From positions 1 to 22,968 of the forward strand of contig CAYNRQ010000013.1 in the NCBI GenBank assembly GCA_964399875.1: 22,968 nucleotides of DNA. Reading direction: 5' to 3'. The translations under genes and the position numbers were made by a program. Origin of the DNA: CAYNRQ01 sp964399875. GTDB taxonomy: Archaea; Aenigmatarchaeota; Aenigmatarchaeia; QMZP01. The first letter of the stretch is position 1. Each line of letters starts with the position of its first letter. Below, one piece after another: positions 14,769 through 22,295 of this stretch. Below the pieces are notes generated by a model. The model was not told the origin of the DNA and made no database searches. It saw nothing but the letters and a program-made list of their open reading frames with translations.

Positions 14769-15971
14769 ATGTGGGCTGTTGTAATTATTGCCAGTATGGT
14801 TATCCTTGCCCTGATCTTTTGGTTTTTGGGCTGGAGATGGGAAAGAACAGTTAAAAGACCAGAGGGTGTAAGCAAAAATACGCCCCTTGTTTCAATCATC
14901 ATACCTGCTTTCAAATCAGAAAAAGAAATAGAGGGCACAATAAAATCCGCCAAAAACATAGACTATCCAAGGAAGGAAATAATAGTAGTAAACGATTCCA
15001 AGGACAAAACACCCGAGATATGCAAAAAGCACGGGGTCAGGATAATCCAGAATAAAAAGAGAATGGGTAAGGCAAGGGCTTTAAACAAGGCCCTGAAATA
15101 TGCAAAGGGGAAATTCCTGTTTTTTTTAGATGCAGACACCACTGCCAGACTGGACTGCCTGACTAAACTAATGCCATGGTTTTCATATCCAAAAACAGCT
15201 GTTGTTGTACCAAGATACACTGTAAGAAACAAACACAAAAACATGCTGACAAGACTTGCAAGCGTGGAGAGTGCATTTATTTCAAGCATGTTCAAAACAC
15301 ACATGTTTTTTGGTTCGCTGATAGGATTCAGGGGATGTGGCGTTGCAGTGAGGAGATCTGCATTAGAAGAGGTCGGCGGGTGGCCAAACACACTTATAGA
15401 GGACCATGACCTGGCCATGAGAATCAACGCAGCCGGGTACAATATCCAGTATGAGCCGAAGGCCATAGTGAAAACAAATGAACCAACAAGCATATCTGAA
15501 CTAAAGAGACAAAGATTCAGGTGGGGCAAGGGAGGCACATTAACATTCCTTAACCACAGGGAGAAATACCCGACACATGCGCAATTTACATTATCTGTAC
15601 TGCCTTATTTTCTGTTAACACTGGCAATAATAAGCTTTGTGATATGGCAGACCACGATCTACTTTTTACCACTGGTTTCATTTTACCTAATCTATACCTT
15701 TTCCATAAAGGAATTTCTAACCCTTTCTGCCATTTTTCTTGTGCCGTTCTTCTCAAGCATCCTTGCTTCTGTAACCACAGCAACCCTCAGTCATGTGGCT
15801 ATAATAACATACCCAGAAGAACCAAAGAGCGATAAAAAAGACATACTGCTTGTAATACCCTATATATTCTTCTATCTACCCCTAACAATACTGCTCTACG
15901 CAAAGGGTGCGATATCAGGAATAAGAGACACAATGGCAAAAAGAAAACAGCTAAGATTTAAGGACTGGTAA
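14769..15971 (+). CDS. Membrane-bound family 2 glycosyltransferase
   Basis: A 400-residue processive-type glycosyltransferase with an N-terminal membrane helix (3-21), a cytoplasmic GT-A domain and three or four C-terminal membrane helices (from about 275). Catalytic features are VSIIIPAF, VVND (73-76), the metal-binding DAD (121-123), IEDHD (210-214, catalytic base region) and QRFRW (248-252), the QxxRW motif of cellulose- and hyaluronan-synthase relatives. It probably transfers sugar from a nucleotide donor into a cell-surface glycan. GGGGGA five bases before the ATG at 14769 supports this start over the TTG at 14757. After removal of the probable assembly duplication, its stop is only 12 bases from the stop of the convergent methyltransferase gene. 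Confidence 0.9.
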   Translation: MWAVVIIASMVILALIFWFLGWRWERTVKRPEGVSKNTPLVSIIIPAFKSEKEIEGTIKSAKNIDYPRKEIIVVNDSKDKTPEICKKHGVRIIQNKKRMGKARALNKALKYAKGKFLFFLDADTTARLDCLTKLMPWFSYPKTAVVVPRYTVRNKHKNMLTRLASVESAFISSMFKTHMFFGSLIGFRGCGVAVRRSALEEVGGWPNTLIEDHDLAMRINAAGYNIQYEPKAIVKTNEPTSISELKRQRFRWGKGGTLTFLNHREKYPTHAQFTLSVLPYFLLTLAIISFVIWQTTIYFLPLVSFYLIYTFSIKEFLTLSAIFLVPFFSSILASVTTATLSHVAIITYPEEPKSDKKDILLVIPYIFFYLPLTILLYAKGAISGIRDTMAKRKQLRFKDW

Positions 15972-15976
15972 AGGCC

Positions 15977-16031
15977 ACAGCATTCACTGCTTCTCACCAA
16001 CAGCCCCAATAACCCTTCCCCACTTATCTGC
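15977..16031. repeat. 55-base duplicate flanking the N gap, left copy
   Basis: Identical to 16132-16186 over 55 bases. It encodes the same methyltransferase C-terminus on the minus strand, so it looks like a contig-end overlap rather than a biological repeat. Confidence 0.85.
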
Positions 16032-16131
16032 NNNNNNNNNNNNNNNNNNNNNNNNNNNNNNNNNNNNNNNNNNNNNNNNNNNNNNNNNNNNNNNNNNNNN
16101 NNNNNNNNNNNNNNNNNNNNNNNNNNNNNNN
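16032..16131. other. Assembly gap of 100 Ns
   Basis: Exactly 100 undetermined bases, the usual scaffolding placeholder. The flanking identity suggests the contigs overlap and that no sequence is missing. Confidence 0.98.
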
Positions 16132-16186
16132 ACAGCATTCACTGCTTCTCACCAACAGCCCCAATAACCCTTCCCCACTTATCTGC
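16132..16186. repeat. 55-base duplicate flanking the N gap, right copy
   Basis: Right-hand copy of 15977-16031. It is contiguous with the intact methyltransferase gene. Confidence 0.85.
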
Positions 16187-16882
16187 GAACATGTTATTAT
16201 AATCAACCTTCATAACTGCACTGTTTGTAGGTAAACTCATACTGTTCTTCACCATGTTGGTTGATGGAAGCCAAAGAGGGCAAAGAATCCAAGCAAAGGA
16301 GGAAAAGAATCCCCCACCAATAATCTTCTTTAATTTAAGCCCGGCCAGTTCCATCCTCTTTTTCAGCTCACTTTCTGAATAGGGATATTCATTCCCATAT
16401 ATCCACGTGTTTGTTTTTTCAGCCAGAAATTTTCCTATCCTATAGCCGGGGGATTTAAGATTAGGAACTATGATGACAATCTTCCCATGTTTTTTAGCTG
16501 CCTCTGCATGGATATCAAGTATCTTCTGCCTCTGCTTTCCTATAAAATGCTCTATAAGCCCCTCTGAATGCACAACATCAAACTCACTTTCAAAACCAGA
16601 ATCAAAAACATCCCCATAAACAAGATCCCCGTCCAGTGAGAACCCATCCAGGTTTCTCTTTACAAGCTTCAGGGCCTCCCTGGAATTATCAAGAAAAGTC
16701 ACTCTTGCCCCCATGGCAGCCATAAAAACAGAGTTTATTCCTGTGCCACAACCAAACTCCAGAACCCTTTTACCCTTAAAATCATACCCGTCCAGAAGCA
16801 GTTCATAGAATTTCCACATACACGTTTCCCTGTTAAAATCAACACCCCCTGCGCTTTTCCATATTCTTGACCAGTTTGACAT
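16139..16882 (-). CDS. Class I SAM-dependent methyltransferase
   Basis: A 247-residue methyltransferase. Motif I is VLEFGCGTG (40-48), the acidic end of strand 2 is VTFLDNS (61-67), motif II lies around GDLVYGDVFD, and strand 4 is FDVVHSEGLIEHF. The C-terminal third has an aromatic and hydrophobic segment (GGGFFSSFAWILCPLWLP) that may face a lipid or large substrate. The Glu-Ile/Leu-Glu-His pattern resembles enzymes acting on small molecules or lipid-linked sugars; the substrate is unknown. I start at the ATG at 16880-16882, because the frame beyond it opens only with TTG and lacks family sequence. Its promoter lies in the 41-base gap shared with pheS. Confidence 0.85.
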   Translation of the reverse strand: MSNWSRIWKSAGGVDFNRETCMWKFYELLLDGYDFKGKRVLEFGCGTGINSVFMAAMGARVTFLDNSREALKLVKRNLDGFSLDGDLVYGDVFDSGFESEFDVVHSEGLIEHFIGKQRQKILDIHAEAAKKHGKIVIIVPNLKSPGYRIGKFLAEKTNTWIYGNEYPYSESELKKRMELAGLKLKKIIGGGFFSSFAWILCPLWLPSTNMVKNSMSLPTNSAVMKVDYNNMFADKWGRVIGAVGEKQ

Positions 16883-16923
16883 ATTATATATATGAATATA
16901 CAATAACTATATAAGAGATTAGC
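16883..16923. promoter_or_regulatory. Divergent promoter between the methyltransferase and pheS
   Basis: The 41-base AT-rich gap has TATATATATGAATATA (16885-16900), placed 25-35 bases before the pheS ATG. On the minus strand CTTATATAGTTATTG (about 16901-16916) is placed before the methyltransferase ATG. Both mRNAs would be leaderless or nearly so. Confidence 0.5.
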
Positions 16924-18396
16924 ATGAAAGACATTGTAAAAAAACTACATCCGCATGAAAGAAAGATACTCTTGGCCTTGAAAGAACTCGGGATAGCCAG
17001 CCCGGCCCAGATATCAAAGAAAACAAAACTTCCTGTTTCTGCTGTGCACAAGGCCAGCCTCTGGGCAGGCGTGAAAGGGCTAACCAAACATGAAATACAA
17101 AAAAGAATGGAGGCTGTGATAACCCCAGAAGGAAAGGAATACGCTAAGGTCGGGTTTCCAGAAAGGAGATTACTGGTTCTGCTTGCAAAGGGAAAGGCAA
17201 CACCAAAAAAACTGAAAAAGGAAATCCCAAACCTGAACATAGCCCTTGCATGGGCAAAAAGAAAAAAATGGATAGTGTTTGAGGGAAACAACATCGTACT
17301 AACAGAAGAAGGAAAGAAAATCCTGAAAACAGAAACAAAGATAGAAAAGAACATAAAAGAGGAAAACTATCCGTACCCATCCCCGGAATTCGAGGAACTA
17401 AAAAAAAGAAAGCTGATAAAAGCCAGGGAAAAAAAGGAAAAAATATACGCATTGACAAAAAAAGGAGAGATGATAATACCGCGCATTAAAAAGGAAAAAT
17501 TTCTTTACAACCAGCTGACCCCGCAGGATTTAATAACAGGTGACTGGAGAAGAAAGGTACTAAGACCATACGATGTAAAAACACCTGTACCCACAATAAA
17601 CGCAGCCAAGATGCACCCCTATACCCAGTTTCTGAACAAAATCAGAAAAAGACTCACAGCCCTTGGCTTTCAGGAAACCAAAGGCCCTTTTATTGAGACC
17701 GGCTTCTGGAACTTTGATGCTTTATTCATCCCCCAGGACCATCCTGCAAGGGGCATACATGGTATATTCAAACTAAAAAAACCAAAAACAGGCATGGTGA
17801 AAAACAAGAGGGCTCTTGAATGGGTTGAAAAAACCCATAAAAACGGATGGATAACAGGATCCCTGGGCTGGGGCCAATGGAACCTTGAGGAAACACTGAA
17901 GACCATTATGAGATCCCAAACAACGTCTGTTTCAGCAAGAAACCTTACCAGAAAATTCGAACCCCCAGCAAAATTCTTTTCCCTGGACAGAAACTTCAGG
18001 CCAGATATGCCTGACCAGACACATTCCTTCGAGTTTTTCCAGTGTGACTGCATAGTTATAGGAGAAAATCTAACCCTTGAACACCTGCTGGGTTACCTAG
18101 AGATATTCGGTAAGGAGATAGCTGGCGCAAAAAAGGTAAGGTTCAGGCCCGGATACTTCCCTTTTACAGAGCCCTCAGTAGAACTGGACTGTCTGGTGAA
18201 TGGAAAATGGATAGAGGTTGCAGGGTCAGGTATATTCAGACCAGAGGTAACCCAGCCCCTTGGAATAAACCAGACAGTTCTTGCATGGGGGGCAGGGGTG
18301 GACAGGTTGGCCATGATAAAGATGGGTATAGATGATATGAGAACCCTTTTCACATCAGATCTGGAATGGCTTAGAAAAAGGCCAATAACATTGTGA
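16924..18396 (+). CDS. pheS: Phenylalanyl-tRNA synthetase alpha subunit
   Basis: The 490-residue catalytic subunit forms an alpha-2-beta-2 enzyme with PheT and charges tRNA-Phe. The N-terminal 200 residues form winged-helix domains for tRNA contact (HERKILLALKELGIASPAQI, then IYALTKKGE). The class II core follows, with HPYTQFLNKIR, the archaeal segment DHPARGIHGIF, motif 2 around NFRPDMPDQTHSFEFFQ, and motif 3 GAGVDRLAMIKMGIDDMR near the C-terminus. This is normal archaeal length. The pheT ATG follows the stop after four bases, so both are made from one mRNA. Confidence 0.96.
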   Translation: MKDIVKKLHPHERKILLALKELGIASPAQISKKTKLPVSAVHKASLWAGVKGLTKHEIQKRMEAVITPEGKEYAKVGFPERRLLVLLAKGKATPKKLKKEIPNLNIALAWAKRKKWIVFEGNNIVLTEEGKKILKTETKIEKNIKEENYPYPSPEFEELKKRKLIKAREKKEKIYALTKKGEMIIPRIKKEKFLYNQLTPQDLITGDWRRKVLRPYDVKTPVPTINAAKMHPYTQFLNKIRKRLTALGFQETKGPFIETGFWNFDALFIPQDHPARGIHGIFKLKKPKTGMVKNKRALEWVEKTHKNGWITGSLGWGQWNLEETLKTIMRSQTTSVSARNLTRKFEPPAKFFSLDRNFRPDMPDQTHSFEFFQCDCIVIGENLTLEHLLGYLEIFGKEIAGAKKVRFRPGYFPFTEPSVELDCLVNGKWIEVAGSGIFRPEVTQPLGINQTVLAWGAGVDRLAMIKMGIDDMRTLFTSDLEWLRKRPITL

Positions 18397-18400
18397 TAAT

Positions 18401-20056
18401 ATGCCAACAGTAACAGTCAATCTGAGCGACTTAATGAATCTTATAGGCAAAAAAATACCAGACCCAGAGCTCCAGACAGTTCTGCCTTTGATAAAACTGG
18501 AGGTTGAGGAATGGGGAAGAGAAGACATAAAGCTAGAGGCGACTCCGGACAGGCCAGACCTGTTTTCTATAGAAGGTATAGCAAGGCAGATAAAGGCATG
18601 GCTCGGGCTGGAAACAGGACTTCCTGCATTTCCTGTTTCAGAGCCAACAATAACCATGGATTCAACAAACATAAAACTAAGACCATTCATAGTATGTGCT
18701 GCTGTAAGGGGAGTTAAGATAACAGATGATTTCGTGAGATCCATAATGCAGAGCCAGGAACTTCTTGACCTAACAATAGGCAGGGACAGGAGAAAGGCAG
18801 CCACCGGCATTTACGACCTGTCCAAACTAACACCACCATTCCATTACAAAGAGGTTCTTCCAGAAAGCACAGCGTTCACCCCCCTGGACACGGATGAAAA
18901 GATGAATCTGGCCCAGATTTTAAAAAAGCACCCAAAGGGTATAAAATACGCCCATCTTGTTTCCCACGCAGCAAAATATCCACTCATAGTTGATGAAACC
19001 AACCAGGTACTCAGCTTTCCTCCAATAATAAACTGCGATTCTTCAAGGGTAACAGAAAAAACAAAGGACCTGTTCATAGAAATAACAGGAACAGACAGAT
19101 CAGCTGTTAACAACATACTGAACATACTTGTCACATCCCTTGCTGCCAGAGGCGGGAAAATAGAGTCAGTAAAAGTTAACAGGTCACTCACCCCAAACCT
19201 CAGACCAAGAAAGATCAGCGTAAGAATTGAGGACATAAAAAGCCTGCTCGGGCTTAACCTAAAGACAAGTGAGATAAAGGCCCTTCTGGAAAGAATGAAC
19301 TATTCTGTTGAGCACAGGAAAGAAAATATAGATGTTTACATACCACCCTTCAGGGCAGATATACTTCATCATGTGGACGTTATAGAGGATGTGGCGATCG
19401 CTTATGGCTATAATGATTTCACCCCCCAGGTTCCAAAACTGCCATCTGTTGGAAAACCAGATGATTTTGAAGAGTTTTCCAACCGTGTGAGGGAGCTGCT
19501 TATAGGACTGAACTTTCAGGAGGTAATGAACTACACCCTTACATCCACAGAAAAGAACTTCAGGATGATGAACATCGAAACAAGCCCTGTTGTGGAAATA
19601 GAAAACCCTGTCTCATGTGAATACAGCATATGCAGAAGCTGGTTATTGCCAGGCCTCATGAAGAACCTTTCCCTTAACAAACACAGAAGATACCCCCAAA
19701 GAATATTCGAGCTAGCAGACTGTGTGTTACTGAACCCAAAATCAGAAACAGGTGCAGACAACAAGAAAAAGCTTGCTGGTATTATATCACATTCCAAAGC
19801 CAATCTTACAGAAATAATATCAGTATTGGACGCAATAAGGGAAAGCCTCGGCATCAAATGGAGGATTGATAATCACAACCACAAGAGCTTTATTCCCGGA
19901 AGATGCGGAAAGATACTTCTAAACAACAGAGTAATAGGCCTGTTCGGAGAGATGCATCCAAAGGTCCTTGTGAACTTTGAATTAAAAAGGCTGGCTGTTG
20001 GGTTTGAGCTTGATATAGAAGCGGTTTATAAGATACTGGGCAGCCGATACAAATAG
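18401..20056 (+). CDS. pheT: Phenylalanyl-tRNA synthetase beta subunit
   Basis: The 551-residue beta subunit is of the archaeal/eukaryotic type, lacking the N-terminal tRNA-binding OB domain and the C-terminal anticodon-binding domain of bacterial PheT. The B1/B3-B4 editing region covers about 80-260 (LEATPDRPDLFSIEGIARQI at the start). The B5 DNA-binding-like domain is about 268-345 (YIPPFRADILHHVDVIEDVA), and the catalytic-like fold follows (NFQEVMNYTLTS, ENPVSCEYSICRSWLLPGLM). It makes the tetramer with PheS and hydrolyses Tyr-tRNA-Phe errors. It ends 66 bases from the convergent MinD-like gene. Confidence 0.96.
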   Translation: MPTVTVNLSDLMNLIGKKIPDPELQTVLPLIKLEVEEWGREDIKLEATPDRPDLFSIEGIARQIKAWLGLETGLPAFPVSEPTITMDSTNIKLRPFIVCAAVRGVKITDDFVRSIMQSQELLDLTIGRDRRKAATGIYDLSKLTPPFHYKEVLPESTAFTPLDTDEKMNLAQILKKHPKGIKYAHLVSHAAKYPLIVDETNQVLSFPPIINCDSSRVTEKTKDLFIEITGTDRSAVNNILNILVTSLAARGGKIESVKVNRSLTPNLRPRKISVRIEDIKSLLGLNLKTSEIKALLERMNYSVEHRKENIDVYIPPFRADILHHVDVIEDVAIAYGYNDFTPQVPKLPSVGKPDDFEEFSNRVRELLIGLNFQEVMNYTLTSTEKNFRMMNIETSPVVEIENPVSCEYSICRSWLLPGLMKNLSLNKHRRYPQRIFELADCVLLNPKSETGADNKKKLAGIISHSKANLTEIISVLDAIRESLGIKWRIDNHNHKSFIPGRCGKILLNNRVIGLFGEMHPKVLVNFELKRLAVGFELDIEAVYKILGSRYK

Positions 20057-20122
20057 CAGATGAGAGAACGCCCACGCTTAACAGGTATTTGCACTGTTAT
20101 TCCAGAGAAACAAATGAAAACT

Positions 20123-20881
20123 CTATTTTAATAACCATCCAAAAAGCCTGGAAACAATAACCCTTGGTTTGTACTCTTCTCCAATAAGATTTGCAGCAAT
20201 GGCCTTGAACTGGTGCGATGCTGTGGAATGCGGCCTGTAACTTACAAGAGGCACTTTCTTTGCAATGGCCCTGGCAACATTTCTGTCCTCATAAACCTTT
20301 CCTATCACAGGCATGTTCAAGAAATCCTTTACAGCATCCTCAGAGAACTCATGCCGCTCCTTTCTTATCCTGTTTATAACAACACCAAGATTCTTTGTCC
20401 CCTTGCTTTCAGCAATCTTAGCCAGTTTAAGCGCATCTGTAAGCGCTGTTAACTCAGGATTTGTAACAGTAATCATTTCATCAGCAGCCTCTATTGCAGC
20501 AACGGCCTCTTTACCCAAACCTGCAGCGGAATCAATCAGAATAACATCAGCATTGCCAGCAAGCTTATAAAAAACATCCAAAAGCTCATCAGACCTTGGC
20601 AGCATAAGTTTGGTCAGGGAGATGTCAGCAGGAACGATCTTGAAACCCTCGGGATGGTGATAAACAGCATCCTTAACCCCGGCTTTGCCTTTTATAACAT
20701 CCTGGAGTGTAACAGGATACAGGGGAATGCCAAGATGAAGGCCCAGGTTGGATGTGGTCAGGTTTCCATCCACAGCAACAACATTCTTATTAAACTTTGC
20801 CAATGCTGTTGCTATGTTGGTAACAAACGTGGTTTTTCCTACACCACCCTTACCAGACGAAACAACTATTATTCTTCCCAT
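20123..20881 (-). CDS. minD: MinD/ParA-family ATPase with C-terminal membrane helix
   Basis: The 252-residue ATPase has the deviant Walker A motif GKGGVGKTT (10-18), the switch I region DGNLTTSNLGLHLG, Walker B VILIDSAAGLG and a conserved NPELTALTDALK block. The final residues, RLFGWLLK, look like the short amphipathic membrane-targeting helix of MinD. It should therefore cycle on and off the membrane with ATP. Archaea lack MinE, so its partner and target are unknown; archaeal MinD homologues position surface machines in some species. GGGAGA close before the ATG at 20879-20881 is the ribosome site. The tRNA gene lies upstream on the same strand. Confidence 0.88.
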   Translation of the reverse strand: MGRIIVVSSGKGGVGKTTFVTNIATALAKFNKNVVAVDGNLTTSNLGLHLGIPLYPVTLQDVIKGKAGVKDAVYHHPEGFKIVPADISLTKLMLPRSDELLDVFYKLAGNADVILIDSAAGLGKEAVAAIEAADEMITVTNPELTALTDALKLAKIAESKGTKNLGVVINRIRKERHEFSEDAVKDFLNMPVIGKVYEDRNVARAIAKKVPLVSYRPHSTASHQFKAIAANLIGEEYKPRVIVSRLFGWLLK

Positions 20882-20988
20882 ATTCTCCCTTTATATTTAG
20901 CAGCCAATGCTTATTAATTAAATATTAAGAATTACTTCATTTAAATACTTTTCGGTAGTGAAATTGAGCTTAAACGGGCCTGGGAGGA

Positions 20989-21081
20989 TTTTCATCCAAG
21001 AAGGGAAACCCTTCAGCTTTCTTCCTTATTTGCAATAGACAGTTTGATCTGTTATATTGCATTCTCCTGGAATAAGCTGGT
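20989..21081 (-). other. tRNA intron 3, T-loop (position 59/60), 93 bases
   Basis: The T stem GGGGG/CCTCC is the outer helix. TTCG/TGAA (one G-U) is the central helix, with bulges AA|A and AA|T. The interior folds into a rod: CTTATT/AATAAG, TGCAATA/TATTGCA and ACAG/CTGT. The perfect hairpin GAAGGG-TTT-CCCTTC follows. Confidence 0.7.
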
Positions 21082-21110
21082 TTCGAACCCCCGACCTTCA
21101 CCTTAGGAGG

Positions 21111-21125
21111 ATCGGCGCAAACGCT
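21111..21125 (-). other. tRNA intron 2, anticodon stem (position 30/31), 15 bases
   Basis: A textbook bulge-helix-bulge: outer helix GAG/CTC, bulge AC|A, central helix CGGC/GCCG, bulge AT|C, inner pairs GC/GC and a GTTT loop. This is one of the shortest intron lengths known for archaea. Confidence 0.8.
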
Positions 21126-21141
21126 GTGCCGCTCTATCCAA

Positions 21142-21213
21142 TTTCTCGCTTACCCCGCAAACCCATTCCACACAATGGAAATATCCACCACATTGGGAGA
21201 TTGCGGGGGAGCA
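21142..21213 (-). other. tRNA intron 1, D-loop (position 15/16), 72 bases
   Basis: The bulges are AG|T and AA|T around GCTC/GAGA (three Watson-Crick pairs plus G-A), and the inner helix starts GCT/AGC. The intron has a strong internal stem CCCCGCAA/TTGCGGGG. The BHB is relaxed but complete. Confidence 0.7.
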
Positions 21214-21228
21214 CTGAGCTACAGGCCC

Positions 21229-21269
21229 GCACTCAACAACTATATATTTCTTTTTATTTAAATTTAATT
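21229..21269. promoter_or_regulatory. Divergent promoter of the tRNA and the lipoprotein gene
   Basis: On the plus strand ACTATATATTTC (21239-21250) is about 25 bases before the ATG at 21270. On the minus strand TTAAATTTAAATA (about 21253-21266) is about 30 bases before the tRNA 5' end. Confidence 0.5.
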
Positions 21270-22295
21270 ATGAGACATTTATCCTTGATTTTGATCTTTC
21301 TTATTCTTATAGCCGGGTGCACACAAACAGGTCGTATAATAAACAAATCAGAGGGAAAATATCCAGAGCCTGGGATAATAACAAACCAAACACCTGCAGA
21401 AAATCAGAACCACGAAATAAACACAACAGCCGCGAAAAGCATTTCTACTGATGTCCCCACAGAACCCCAGAGCATAACACAGCCGCAGGCCTGCCCAGAG
21501 ACCTGCGATGACGGCAATGGCTGCACCTATGACTACTGTTCTGCTGAAACCAACTATGAATGCTCCCATGCACTGCTACTGTGTAAGGATTCTGTAAGAA
21601 TATGCCCTGATGGCGTGAGGGTGGGGTGCAAAAACATATGCAGAGACAATGCCTGTACAAACTGCGTACCAGACTGCAGTGAACATAAAAAGCCCGTGTG
21701 CACACTGTCCAAATCAGATTGCGGTTCGTGCCAGGTGCCTGACTTGGAAAGGTGTGAATGCGCTCAGATAGTATCCTGCATAGACAGCGACAACTGCTGC
21801 CCTCTTGGATGTGATTATACCCGTGACAGTGACTGTGAAGAACCCAAATGCCAGGAATCATGGTCATGCGGAAACTGGTCTGAATGCTCGGATGGAACAC
21901 AGACCAGGACATGTGCTGATCTCAATTCCTGTGGAACAGAGGGGCTCAAACCAACTGAAACCCAGCCATGCGAAGAGCAGGTTTTTAATTTAACAATAAC
22001 CAAGGTAAATTACATTGATGAGTGGGTTAAGATATCCAACCAAGGAAACATCCCTGTTAACATGAGCGCATGGACAATAAATGACACACTAAGCAAACCC
22101 AGGACGGTTTTTATTTTTCCTGAATTTATTCTGCAACCAGGAGGCAGCGTTTATATCCTAAAGGGTTACGGCGACAACAACCAGACACACCTCCACAGAA
22201 ACAACTCCCGGAACATCTGGAACAATGACGGAGATACTGCTGTCCTTCTGGATGATAAAAACAGGATAATAAGCACCTATTCCTATGCTTCCTAG
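21270..22295 (+). CDS. Cys-rich lipoprotein with thrombospondin-1 and lamin-tail domains
   Basis: A 341-residue exported protein. The signal sequence MRHLSLILIFLILIAGC ends in a lipobox, so Cys17 is probably lipid-anchored on the outside of the membrane. A Thr/Asn/Pro-rich linker (18-72) is followed by a region with many Cys (75-190), probably disulfide-bonded. A thrombospondin type 1-like repeat comes next (194-235; SWSCGNWSECSDGTQTRTC). The C-terminal lamin-tail-like domain (about 238-341) is recognised by EWVKISNQGNIPVNMSAWTI, LQPGGSVYIL and NIWNNDGDTAVLLDD. The role is likely adhesion or surface structure. I start at 21270, since an upstream extension would cross the tRNA. A TATA box 25 bases upstream fits. 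The stop shares CTAG with the convergent CBS gene. Confidence 0.85.
   Translation: MRHLSLILIFLILIAGCTQTGRIINKSEGKYPEPGIITNQTPAENQNHEINTTAAKSISTDVPTEPQSITQPQACPETCDDGNGCTYDYCSAETNYECSHALLLCKDSVRICPDGVRVGCKNICRDNACTNCVPDCSEHKKPVCTLSKSDCGSCQVPDLERCECAQIVSCIDSDNCCPLGCDYTRDSDCEEPKCQESWSCGNWSECSDGTQTRTCADLNSCGTEGLKPTETQPCEEQVFNLTITKVNYIDEWVKISNQGNIPVNMSAWTINDTLSKPRTVFIFPEFILQPGGSVYILKGYGDNNQTHLHRNNSRNIWNNDGDTAVLLDDKNRIISTYSYAS

Larger units (their letters stand above)
20975..21228 (-). tRNA. tRNA-Arg (CCU anticodon) interrupted by three introns
   Basis: The exons are 21228-21214, 21141-21126, 21110-21082 and 20988-20975, giving a 74-base mature tRNA. Acceptor GGGCCTG pairs with CAGGCCC (7/7) and D stem GCTC with GAGC (4/4). 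The anticodon stem GCACC/GGTGA has one G-A mismatch at its base and a loop CTCCTAA (C32, U33, anticodon CCU, A37, A38). The variable region is AGGTC. T stem GGGGG/CCTCC has one G-U pair and the loop is TTCGAAT. The discriminator is G73, CCA is not encoded, and A20, an arginine identity base, is present. A TATA-like TTAAATTTAAATA lies about 30 bases upstream. Simple scans may miss it because all three arms are split. Confidence 0.85.

Noticed and set aside
20976..21228. Two separate tRNA fragments or tRNA pseudogenes rather than one gene
   Set aside because: Neither part is a complete tRNA, but together all four stems pair, including 7/7 in the acceptor, and all three junctions fold as BHB.
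21057..21269. Upstream extension of the lipoprotein reading frame
   Set aside because: It runs across the tRNA exons and lacks a sensible signal sequence; the ATG at 21270 begins a perfect lipoprotein signal with its own TATA box.
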